DNA from: Gomphosphaeria aponina SAG 52.96 = DSM 107014
Lineage (GTDB): Bacteria; Cyanobacteriota; Cyanobacteriia; Cyanobacteriales; Gomphosphaeriaceae
Direction of reading: 5' to 3'
Length of the DNA stretch: 38,825 bases
Assembly (NCBI GenBank): GCA_016903655.1
Contig: JADQBC010000020.1
Coordinates: forward strand, 1 to 38,825
Part shown: one piece after another, positions 8,209 through 16,203 of the stretch
Numbering within the stretch: position 1 is the first letter of the stretch
How the letters are laid out: each line of letters opens with the position of its first letter
Position numbers and translations under genes: made by a program
The notes under the pieces: model-generated
What the model was told of the DNA's origin: nothing
The model's input: only the letters and a program-made list of their open reading frames with translations
Databases searched by the model: none

Positions 8209-9219
8209 ATGTTGATGAATTTATTTGTGAGAAAACTGAAAGAAATAGTAATCATACTGGCAGTTGGCTTATTGTGTATAAGCTGTAGCAGTGTAGAGTC
8301 TTTAAGTTATAATCCCTGGACAGTGATCAACCTGCCAACGGATGCGACTTTGGCGGATGTAGCTTTTACTGATGACTTAAATCATGGCTGGGTTGTGGGG
8401 ACAAAAGGAATTATTTTTGAAACTACAGATGGCGGAGATACTTGGCAGGAGATGTCTATTGATTTAGGAGACGAGAAAGTAAGCTATACAGCAATTAGCT
8501 TTAATGAACAAGAGGGCTGGATTACAGGGAAACCATCTATATTACTGCATACAAAGGACGGGGGTACATCTTGGTCACGTATTCCTTTAAGTCCTAAGTT
8601 ACCAGGCGCTCCCTATGGGATTTTGGCATTGGGCCCAAATACCGCTGAAATGGTAACAGATTTGGGTGCAATATATAAAACAGAAGATGGGGGACGGAAT
8701 TGGAAAGCTTTGGTAGAAGGAGCGGTGGGAGTAGCCCGTAATATTGAACGCTCCGCCGATGGTCAATATGTGGCAGTTTCGGCGAAGGGGAATTTCTACT
8801 CAACCTGGAAACCAGGGGATACTGAGTGGACTCCCCATAACCGTAATTCTTCTCGCAGAATACAAAATATGGGTTTTACAGAAAATGGCAGTCTCTGGCT
8901 AATTGCTCGTGGGGGTCAAATTCAGTTTAGTGACCCTGATGATCAAGAAAGCTGGGGCGAGGTAGAATATCCAGAACTTTCTACGAGTTGGGGACTTCTG
9001 GATCTGGCCTACCGCACTCAGGATGAACTTTGGGTAGCTGGGGGTAGTGGGAATTTACTCATTAGTCCCAATCATGGGGAAAGTTGGTCAAAAGACCGAG
9101 ATGTAGAAGATGTGGCTTCCAATTTCTACAAAATTGTTTTTGTAACAGCTAAAAAAGGTTTTGTCCTTGGTCAACAAGGGGTTTTGTTAAAATATGAACC
9201 CCCATCAGAAGCAGCTTGA
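8209..9219 (+). CDS. ycf48: Photosystem II assembly factor Ycf48 (HCF136 homologue), lipoprotein-like N-terminus
   Basis: LLCISCSS lipobox, beta-propeller repeats GWVVGTKGIIFETTDGGDTWQ, synteny with rubA and psbE. Confidence 0.95.
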   Translation: MLMNLFVRKLKEIVIILAVGLLCISCSSVESLSYNPWTVINLPTDATLADVAFTDDLNHGWVVGTKGIIFETTDGGDTWQEMSIDLGDEKVSYTAISFNEQEGWITGKPSILLHTKDGGTSWSRIPLSPKLPGAPYGILALGPNTAEMVTDLGAIYKTEDGGRNWKALVEGAVGVARNIERSADGQYVAVSAKGNFYSTWKPGDTEWTPHNRNSSRRIQNMGFTENGSLWLIARGGQIQFSDPDDQESWGEVEYPELSTSWGLLDLAYRTQDELWVAGGSGNLLISPNHGESWSKDRDVEDVASNFYKIVFVTAKKGFVLGQQGVLLKYEPPSEAA

Positions 9220-9334
9220 ATTATTAGTTATTAGTCCTGAGTAGGGCCGAGCAACCAGTGACTAATGACTAATGACTATTGAGGAGGTTGTATATGGTAA
9301 AATTAAAGGATTGTCAAGAGGAGGAAAAGATATA

Positions 9335-9580
9335 ATGTCAGGTAGCACTGGAGAACGTCCGTTTTCAGATATTGTTACCAGTATTCGTTACTGGGTAATT
9401 CACAGCATCACCATTCCTATGTTGTTTATTGCAGGGTGGCTGTTTGTTAGCACAGGTCTAGCTTATGATGCTTTTGGGACCCCCCGCCCCAATGAGTATT
9501 TTACTCAAGAGCGGCAAGAATTGCCCATTATCTCAGACCGCTATGAGGCAACTCAGGAAATTCAAGAGTTTAATAAATAG
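9335..9580 (+). CDS. psbE: Cytochrome b559 subunit alpha
   Basis: [57 protein letters not shown]; start moved to the ATG after an AAGAGGAGG ribosome-binding region. Confidence 0.98.
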   Translation: MSGSTGERPFSDIVTSIRYWVIHSITIPMLFIAGWLFVSTGLAYDAFGTPRPNEYFTQERQELPIISDRYEATQEIQEFNK

Positions 9581-9592
9581 GAAAGGAACACT

Positions 9593-9724
9593 ATGACAAG
9601 CAGTAATCGACAACCAGTAACGTATCCAATTTTTACCGTAAGATGGCTGGCAGTCCATACATTGGCAGTTCCCACAGTCTTCTTTATCGGTGCGATCGCC
9701 GCTATGCAGTTTGTACAAAGATAG
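9593..9724 (+). CDS. psbF: Cytochrome b559 subunit beta
   Basis: Manual translation [43 protein letters not shown]. Confidence 0.98.
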   Translation: MTSSNRQPVTYPIFTVRWLAVHTLAVPTVFFIGAIAAMQFVQR

Positions 9725-9733
9725 GAGCAACTC

Positions 9734-9853
9734 ATGGAAAGAAGTCCCAATCCGAATAAACAACCAGTAGAACTAAACCGTACTTCCCTCTATTTGGGTT
9801 TACTGCTTATTGCTGTTCTTGGTATTCTATTTTCGAGCTATTTCTTTAATTAA
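9734..9853 (+). CDS. psbL: Photosystem II protein L
   Basis: Manual translation [39 protein letters not shown]. Confidence 0.98.
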   Translation: MERSPNPNKQPVELNRTSLYLGLLLIAVLGILFSSYFFN

Positions 9854-9882
9854 TTTTTAGCAGCAATGAGGAGGTAAAATTA

Positions 9883-10002
9883 ATGTTTGCAGAAGGACGT
9901 ATTCCCCTTTGGATAGTAGCAACTATCGCTGGTTTAGGCGTTATTGCTGTTGTTGGCATTTTCTTCTACGGCGCTTATGCAGGCGTAGGTTCTGGTATGT
10001 AA
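9883..10002 (+). CDS. psbJ: Photosystem II protein J
   Basis: Manual translation [39 protein letters not shown]. Confidence 0.98.
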   Translation: MFAEGRIPLWIVATIAGLGVIAVVGIFFYGAYAGVGSGM

Positions 10003-10032
10003 CTTAATAGGTAATTTAAGTGAATTAGAAAA

Positions 10033-10064
10033 ACCGCCTGTCTTTTTTAAGGCGGTATTTTTTG
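10033..10064 (+). terminator. Terminator of the psbEFLJ operon
   Basis: ACCGCCT - loop - AGGCGGT followed by ATTTTTTG. Confidence 0.85.
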
Positions 10065-10226
10065 AGCCTAATTGTGGGTATGGCAAATATGGGGATGATA
10101 CAGAGCTGGACATCCGACCATGGCTTTTAAGCAAAATTGATTTTTCCGAGAAATTGTCTTGTTAGCTACAATATTAAAAGGAATTAACCTAGATCTTGGA
10201 GAAAAGAAGTATTTGGAGGGCAAATA

Positions 10227-11663
10227 GTGCAATTGGCAGAATATGATCCAGAAAACTTCTATGATGAGCTTTTCCAAGAGAAGGGAAAGCCGCGATCGCA
10301 CGCGGCATCCTTGATTCAATGGATGGAGAAACTCGGAGTAGTAAAATTGCAACAACACAGGGAAACAGCTCAGATAGCTCTGTTTAAACTGGGGGTGACT
10401 TTTAATGTATATAGCGATGATCAGGGAGTAGAGCGAGTTTTTCCTTTTGATATTATTCCCCGCATCATAGCAGCAGAAGAATGGGAATGGCTGCAAAAAG
10501 GACTAAAACAGCGAATTAGGGCAATTAATCTCTTTTTAGGTGATATTTACGGAGAGCAAAAGATTATTCAGGATGGAAAAATTCCCCAGGAAGTAATTAA
10601 TTCGGCTCGAGGAAACCTCAAACCTTGTCAAGGGATAAAACCCCCAGGAGAAATTTGGTGTCATATTACTGGGACAGATTTGGTACGGGATGGGGATGGT
10701 CAATGGTACGTCCTCGAAGATAACTTACGTGTACCATCAGGGGTGTCATATGTGTTGGAAAATCGTCGGGTGATGAAAAGTACTTTTCCTGAAATTTTCC
10801 AGACAATGGCAATTCAACCAGTGGATGACTACCCCAGTCATTTATTGGAAACGCTGTTAAATCTGGCTCCGCTTAATTTACCAGAACCAACAGTGGTGGT
10901 TCTGACCCCAGGAATTTATAATGCAGCCTATTTTGAACATTCTTTCATCGCTCAACAGATGGGGGTGGAACTGGTGGAAGGTCGGGATTTAGTAATAGTT
11001 GATGGGTATTTACAAATGCGCACCACGAAAGGATTGCATCGGGTAGATGTGATTTATCGGCGAGTGGATGATAATTTTTTAGACCCTTTGGTGTTTCGTC
11101 CCGACTCTCTGCTCGGTGTACCAGGATTGATGGAAGTGTATCAACAGGGTCGAGTGGCGATCGCTAATGCACCAGGTACTGGAGTGGCTGATGATAAGGT
11201 AGTCTATGCCTATGTCCCCGAAATGATTCGTTATTATTTGGGAGAAGAACCGATTTTACCTAATGTGCCAACTTATCTCTGTTGGCGAGAAAAAGAGCGG
11301 GATTATGTTCTCAAACATTTAGAGCAATTAGTAGTTAAATCGGCTAATGAAGCAGGGGGTTATGGGATGTTAGTGGGCCCAGTTTCTACAGCAGCAGAAA
11401 GGGCAGATTTTGCACAAAAGATAATTGCTCAACCGCGCAATTATATTGCTCAACCTACTCTTAGTCTTTCCCGTGTTCCTACTTTAATTGATGACCAAAT
11501 TGAAGGCCGCCATGTGGATTTACGGCCTTATATTCTCCATCGGGGAGATGAAATTTATGTCCATCCAGGAGGACTTACTCGGGTGGCTTTGAAAAAAGGT
11601 TCTCTGGTGGTCAACTCTTCTCAAGGGGGTGGGAGTAAGGATACTTGGGTATTGACAAAGTAA
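10227..11663 (+). CDS. Circularly permuted type 2 ATP-grasp protein (DUF404/DUF407)
   Basis: GTG start with GGAGGG ribosome-binding site; WYVLEDNLRVPSGVSYVLENRRVMK, VVVLTPGIYNAAYFEHSFIAQQMGVELVEGRDL, VVKSANEAGGYGMLVGP. Confidence 0.93.
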   Translation: MQLAEYDPENFYDELFQEKGKPRSHAASLIQWMEKLGVVKLQQHRETAQIALFKLGVTFNVYSDDQGVERVFPFDIIPRIIAAEEWEWLQKGLKQRIRAINLFLGDIYGEQKIIQDGKIPQEVINSARGNLKPCQGIKPPGEIWCHITGTDLVRDGDGQWYVLEDNLRVPSGVSYVLENRRVMKSTFPEIFQTMAIQPVDDYPSHLLETLLNLAPLNLPEPTVVVLTPGIYNAAYFEHSFIAQQMGVELVEGRDLVIVDGYLQMRTTKGLHRVDVIYRRVDDNFLDPLVFRPDSLLGVPGLMEVYQQGRVAIANAPGTGVADDKVVYAYVPEMIRYYLGEEPILPNVPTYLCWREKERDYVLKHLEQLVVKSANEAGGYGMLVGPVSTAAERADFAQKIIAQPRNYIAQPTLSLSRVPTLIDDQIEGRHVDLRPYILHRGDEIYVHPGGLTRVALKKGSLVVNSSQGGGSKDTWVLTK

Positions 11664-11677
11664 GTGAATAAAAACCT

Positions 11678-12673
11678 ATGTTAAGTCGAGTTGCTGATGC
11701 TATTTACTGGTTAAATCGTTATATTGAACGAGCAGAAAATGTGGCTCGTTTTGTTGAGGTGAATCTGAATTTAATGCTGGATTTACCTGCGGGTATAACT
11801 CAACAGTGGGAACCTGTGGTGAACACTACAGGGGATTTGCCATTGTTCAAAAGTCGCTATGGTATTGCTAATTCTGATAATGTGATTCAGTTTCTCACTT
11901 TTGATGCTGCTTATTCTAATTCTATTTTTTCCTGTTTACAAAGGGCCAGGGAAAATGCTCGTTCAATTCGGGAAATTATCTCTTCAGAAATGTGGGAAGA
12001 GGTGAATACTTTTTACTATATGGTAAAGGAGGCCGCTGAAAAAGGGGTGCAGACAACTTTACCTGATTTTTTTACTCAGGTGAAACTGTCGAGTCATCGC
12101 TTTGCTGGGGTGATGGATGCTACTATGACCCATAATGAAGGTTGGCATTTTGGTCAGATGGGCCGACTTCTAGAACGGGCGGATAAAACAGCGCGTATTT
12201 TAGATGTTAAGTATTTTTATTTATTGCCTTCGGCCGAGTGGGTGGGGACTCCTTTGGATCAAATTCAATGGATCGCTTTGTTAAAATCTGCTAGCGCTTA
12301 TGAAATGTACCGTAAGTCTCAACGCCGCATTATTCCGAGTAGTGTAGCCCAATTCCTGATTTTGAATCGCCAGTTTCCCCGTTCTATTCATTTCAGTCTC
12401 TGGCAAGCACAACAATGTCTCTATGAAATAACTGGTACTCCCTATGGGAATTGGTGCAATGGTGCAGAGCGAAATTTGGGTCGTTTATGTTCTTCTTTGG
12501 GTTATCTGACTATTGAGGATATAATTCAAAAAGGTTTACATGAGTTTTTAGACCAAATGCAGTTGGAAATGAATGGGGTGGGTCATGAAATTTCTGCTAC
12601 TTTTTTTGGGGTTGAACCTGTTACCCCAGCTTCAACAGGGAGTTTTCAGTCTGCAGCTCAAATTATACTATGA
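11678..12673 (+). CDS. Alpha-E domain protein (DUF403)
   Basis: MLSRVADAIYWLNRYIERAENVARFVEVNLNLMLD; immediately downstream of the ATP-grasp gene. Confidence 0.93.
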   Translation: MLSRVADAIYWLNRYIERAENVARFVEVNLNLMLDLPAGITQQWEPVVNTTGDLPLFKSRYGIANSDNVIQFLTFDAAYSNSIFSCLQRARENARSIREIISSEMWEEVNTFYYMVKEAAEKGVQTTLPDFFTQVKLSSHRFAGVMDATMTHNEGWHFGQMGRLLERADKTARILDVKYFYLLPSAEWVGTPLDQIQWIALLKSASAYEMYRKSQRRIIPSSVAQFLILNRQFPRSIHFSLWQAQQCLYEITGTPYGNWCNGAERNLGRLCSSLGYLTIEDIIQKGLHEFLDQMQLEMNGVGHEISATFFGVEPVTPASTGSFQSAAQIIL

Positions 12674-12749
12674 TGGGAATGATTAAATGATTAAAGGAGG
12701 ACTTAGATTATGAGTATTGTAGTAACAGACCAATGAGCAAAAGTCATTG

Positions 12750-12809
12750 GTAGGGTGCCTTATCCCAGAACTATCTTAGCCGAGAAAATCCATTGAACTA
12801 TGGCCGCTC
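12750..12809. repeat. GTGCGTTA-type repeat fragment, copy 1
   Basis: tagggtgccttatcccagaactatcttagccgagaaaat...; similar to 14523-14582. Confidence 0.65.
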
Positions 12810-12863
12810 AGTCATTTCCCTCATTGATCTAAAGTATAATTAAAATGGATAACAATTAACCAT

Positions 12864-13634
12864 CTAATCAATGAAAACATCTTCTTGGTTTAACTCTTCT
12901 TCTTCATTATTCCATTCTATATTGGGCATAGCTTCAAATGCTTCACGTACTGATTCTTCCCACAATTTGCGGATTTTTGCTAGATAGGGAGCGCCTAAAC
13001 GTAACCGCAAAGTGTGTCGCAAAACAAAAGTATTTACTTCGTACATGACTAAATCTATGGGGGGCCCTACGGAAATGTTAGATTTCATGGTGGAGTCGAT
13101 GGAAAGTAAGGCACACTTCGCCATGGCTTGTAAGGGAGTTTCTGGGGTTATGGTGCGATCGAGGATGGGTTTCCCATATTTTGCTTCCCCAATTTGTAAG
13201 AAAGGAGTTTCCCTTGTTGCTTGAATATAGTTTCCTTGTGTATAAATTAAATACAGATGTGGTTCTTCTCCTTTGATTTGTCCTCCGAGCAAAAAGTTAC
13301 AAGAATAATCTATTTTGTCTTTTTCTAACCACGGTCTCTCTTTATTTTGAATTTCACGGCTTTTGCTACCAACATATTCAGCCAGCTCATACATACTAGG
13401 GAGGGTGTAGAGATTTTCTTCTTCCTGATTTTGAATATCTCTTTGCAGTCGGGTTAAAACTCCCTGGGTAATCGAAAGATTTCCTGAACAACAAATTAAC
13501 ACTACTCTTTCTCCCGCAACCGAGAAATCAAAAAGTTTTTGATAGATTGAAGTGTAATCAACCCCTGCATTGGTAAGGGAGTCAGACCCCATGACAATAC
13601 CAAAACGGTTAATAATTCCCAAACAATAAGTCAT
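12864..13634 (-). CDS. Proteasome-type peptidase (Anbu family)
   Basis: MTYCLGIINRFGIVMGSDSLTNAGVDYTSIYQKLF, NTN-hydrolase-like sequence, plus linkage to the ATP-grasp and alpha-E genes. Confidence 0.9.
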   Translation of the reverse strand: MTYCLGIINRFGIVMGSDSLTNAGVDYTSIYQKLFDFSVAGERVVLICCSGNLSITQGVLTRLQRDIQNQEEENLYTLPSMYELAEYVGSKSREIQNKERPWLEKDKIDYSCNFLLGGQIKGEEPHLYLIYTQGNYIQATRETPFLQIGEAKYGKPILDRTITPETPLQAMAKCALLSIDSTMKSNISVGPPIDLVMYEVNTFVLRHTLRLRLGAPYLAKIRKLWEESVREAFEAMPNIEWNNEEEELNQEDVFID

Positions 13635-13662
13635 TTTAATCTGCTCCTTCTCTTAATTAATT

Positions 13663-14424
13663 TTAATCTAATTCCTCGGTAATTTCATCTAAATTTTTTC
13701 CCTGTGGCACAGGAACACTGCAAGCACTATTTATGTTATTTGTCTCCCCTAATTGATATAAAAAAGCAATAGTGCGAAAAATCTCTGACCTATCTAATTC
13801 CTTTCCTAAATCAAAACCCTGTTTTTGTAAACAATCTCCCCATTTTAACTCATAAAAATATTTTGCCTCACCTTCTGGTTGTTTAAATAAACCCCATTGC
13901 ATTGCCATTCCTACAGCAGCGCGATAGGGATCATCAGTTAAATCTCCAATAGAATTAGGAAGTTCACTGGGCTGAATTTCCTTTCCTCTTGTTTCCAGAT
14001 ATGTATAATTATTAGTTTGCATTGCTGCCCAAAAATCGGGTTTATCTTCCCAATTTTGGAGATATTTTATATAAACTTTGGTGTTGGGATTGCCTTGATA
14101 ATAATTCCAAATAGCTCGCAGCAGATGGTGGTGATCTACTAGATATAATTTACCTTCTGGTCCTATAACTACTGGAACAACTTTTTGTTTTAATAACTCC
14201 TCGATTGAGGCAAATTTTTGAGATTTCCCATCCTCAATTAATTTGAGCCAAGCTACTGTATAATTTACTTGATACATTCCCACATGAGCTTGAGTTGGGT
14301 GCAAGTCACCAATACTTATTTGACATTCAGTATTCCTGCAATCTGGCATTAGGGCATTTACTGAGCTAGCTGATAATATTAGGAGTATGCCGATTGTAAT
14401 TAAACCTAAACCTACTTTTTTCAT
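13663..14424 (-). CDS. Secreted ParB-like protein (ParBc_2-like)
   Basis: Signal peptide MKKVGLGLITIGILLILSASSVNA, then ISIGDLHPTQAHVGMYQVNYTVAWLKL and VIGPEGKLYLVDHHHLLRAIW. Confidence 0.75.
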   Translation of the reverse strand: MKKVGLGLITIGILLILSASSVNALMPDCRNTECQISIGDLHPTQAHVGMYQVNYTVAWLKLIEDGKSQKFASIEELLKQKVVPVVIGPEGKLYLVDHHHLLRAIWNYYQGNPNTKVYIKYLQNWEDKPDFWAAMQTNNYTYLETRGKEIQPSELPNSIGDLTDDPYRAAVGMAMQWGLFKQPEGEAKYFYELKWGDCLQKQGFDLGKELDRSEIFRTIAFLYQLGETNNINSACSVPVPQGKNLDEITEELD

Positions 14425-14517
14425 TGTTTAATAAATCCTTAATATATTAGTGATTATTTAAGCACAAGTGATTGATGAAGTCAAAAGTTCATAGATTGAG
14501 TTATAATAATTTAGGGT

Positions 14518-14602
14518 AGCTCACCTAGGGGGCCTTATGCCCGAACTATCTCAGCCGTAAAAATAGATTGAAATGTCAGCCGTAACGCACCCTAGGTGAG
14601 CT
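14518..14602. repeat. Inverted-repeat element, GTGCGTTA-type, copy 2, with perfect 13-bp ends
   Basis: AGCTCACCTAGGG (14518-14530) and CCCTAGGTGAGCT (14590-14602). Confidence 0.8.
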
Positions 14603-14653
14603 TCCGACTTTCCAACCAATGACTTCACTAAAAATCAATGCACTTAATACATT

Positions 14654-15388
14654 ATGCTAGAAACAATTTCTTATCAACTTTATCAACTAGAGCAATTTGC
14701 TAATAATTTGGTTGCTACTCAATTAACTCATTTAAGCTGGGTGAGTATTGGCATCATATTTATTGCTGGGTTGTTCACCAGCCTCACTCCTTGTATGCTT
14801 TCTATGTTGCCTATAACAATTGGTTATATTGGCGGTTATGAAAACAAGGGTAGGGTACAAGCTGCTACCCAGTCAACTTGGTTTTCTTTAGGTTTAGCTA
14901 CTACTTTAGCTGCTTTAGGCATTTTAGCTGCATCGGTGGGGCGAGTTTATGGACAAATTGGTGTTGGTTTACCAATTTTAGTGAGTCTTATTGCCATTAT
15001 TATGGGACTTAATTTGTTAGAAATTTTGCCCCTTAGTTTTCCCAATTTTAGCGCTAGTGATTGGATTGCCGAAGAATTACCTGATGGGGTACGTTCCTAT
15101 TTGTTGGGTTTAACTTTTGGTTTAGTTGCTTCTCCCTGTAGTACTCCAGTCTTGGCAACTTTATTAGCTTGGGTAGCAACTACTCAAGATTTAGTTTTGG
15201 GTGCTGTTTTACTCCTTGCTTATACAGCAGGTTATGTTGCTCCGTTAATTTTAGCTGGCACTTTTACTGCTTCTATTAAAAAATTGTTAGAATTACGTCG
15301 GTGGTCAGGTTGGATTAATCCTGTAAGTGGTGCTTTACTTTTGGGGTTTGGGGTATTTTCTCTCTTATCCAGAATTACCCTTTTTTAA
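14654..15388 (+). CDS. ccdA: Cytochrome c biogenesis protein CcdA
   Basis: FIAGLFTSLTPCMLSMLPITIGYIGGY and GLTFGLVASPCSTPVLATLLAWVA, multi-TM. Confidence 0.95.
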   Translation: MLETISYQLYQLEQFANNLVATQLTHLSWVSIGIIFIAGLFTSLTPCMLSMLPITIGYIGGYENKGRVQAATQSTWFSLGLATTLAALGILAASVGRVYGQIGVGLPILVSLIAIIMGLNLLEILPLSFPNFSASDWIAEELPDGVRSYLLGLTFGLVASPCSTPVLATLLAWVATTQDLVLGAVLLLAYTAGYVAPLILAGTFTASIKKLLELRRWSGWINPVSGALLLGFGVFSLLSRITLF

Positions 15389-15590
15389 TTGTTATAAGCA
15401 ACAAGTAGAGGGCGTGAGGCGCTAAACATATAGATTTTCAATCTCAGTAACGAAGCTGTAACGCACATAATTTTTAACAGCAATAATGTTCCCAACTTGA
15501 TATTAGACCAATGATCGAAATTACGAAAAGCTGCCATCACTCTGCACCAGCAAATGATCTCGGATCTCCTTCGCGCTTTGCGGACTAATA

Positions 15591-15970
15591 GACCTCTTGC
15601 GAAAGTAGTGTTAAACCCCCCCTACCCCCCCTTGGCAAGGGGGGGAGAAATGCTTGGAATGTAGTGCTCCCTCCCCTTACTAAGGGCAGGGCTGTTTCAT
15701 TTAAAAATTTAAGGCTTTTTAAAACCCTTAAAATCTAACGGTTTCAGGCTTAGATTTCTAACAATTTGGGTAAAATTAACAAACATCGTTATTATTGCTT
15801 TTATACTTTTTAAAAGCTACATAAGCTCAAGCATTGATTTCTAAAAATTGGTTATTTAAGTATTTAATTTAAAATATGCTGATTAAAATAGATAATCTAT
15901 TTAACTGCAAACGTAAAATGAAACAGCCCTGGGGGGGGAGGGGGGGTTAACAGCACTTTTGCAAGAGGTC
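15591..15970. mobile_element. Non-autonomous MITE-like element with TA flanks (outer element)
   Basis: Imperfect terminal inverted repeats GACCTCTTGCgAAAGTagTGTTAA / TTAACAgcACTTTTGCAAGAGGTC, flanked by TA on both sides; no transposase ORF. Confidence 0.7.
15687..15931. mobile_element. Non-autonomous MITE-like element nested in the outer element
   Basis: Perfect 14-bp terminal inverted repeats CAGGGCTGTTTCAT / ATGAAACAGCCCTG, AT-rich non-coding interior of about 220 bp. Confidence 0.7.
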
Positions 15971-16035
15971 TAATGTATTTTTATTAGATCTAAAAAGTGT
16001 TTTTTGTTACAATTTATTCATGCTTCGGGGCACAA

Positions 16036-16059
16036 GACAAGGGGCTTAAGCCCCTTGTC
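16036..16059. repeat. Perfect 24-bp palindrome GACAAGGGGCTTAAGCCCCTTGTC
   Basis: Direct reading. Confidence 0.9.
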
Positions 16060-16203
16060 CGTTTTATGTAGCGCTTAATTTGTAGCAAGAATTGAAATGA
16101 CAATCTGTTCATGCTCTGGGGCACAAGACAATAATTTGGCACAAGTACTTCGATAATATTTTACACATAGAGAATTTTGTGAATTAAGGGCGATCGCCTT
16201 TCC

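Noticed and set aside
9215-9285. TTAGTCATTAG-like short repeats near 9230, 28050 and 38615
   Set aside because: Common cyanobacterial intergenic short repeats; no specific function inferable.
9533-9763. Minus-strand ORFs over psbE/psbF
   Set aside because: Antisense to highly conserved psb genes.
14654-15388. ccdA without a neighbouring ccs1
   Set aside because: Noted as unlinked, but the partner is often elsewhere in the genome, so it is not evidence of novelty.
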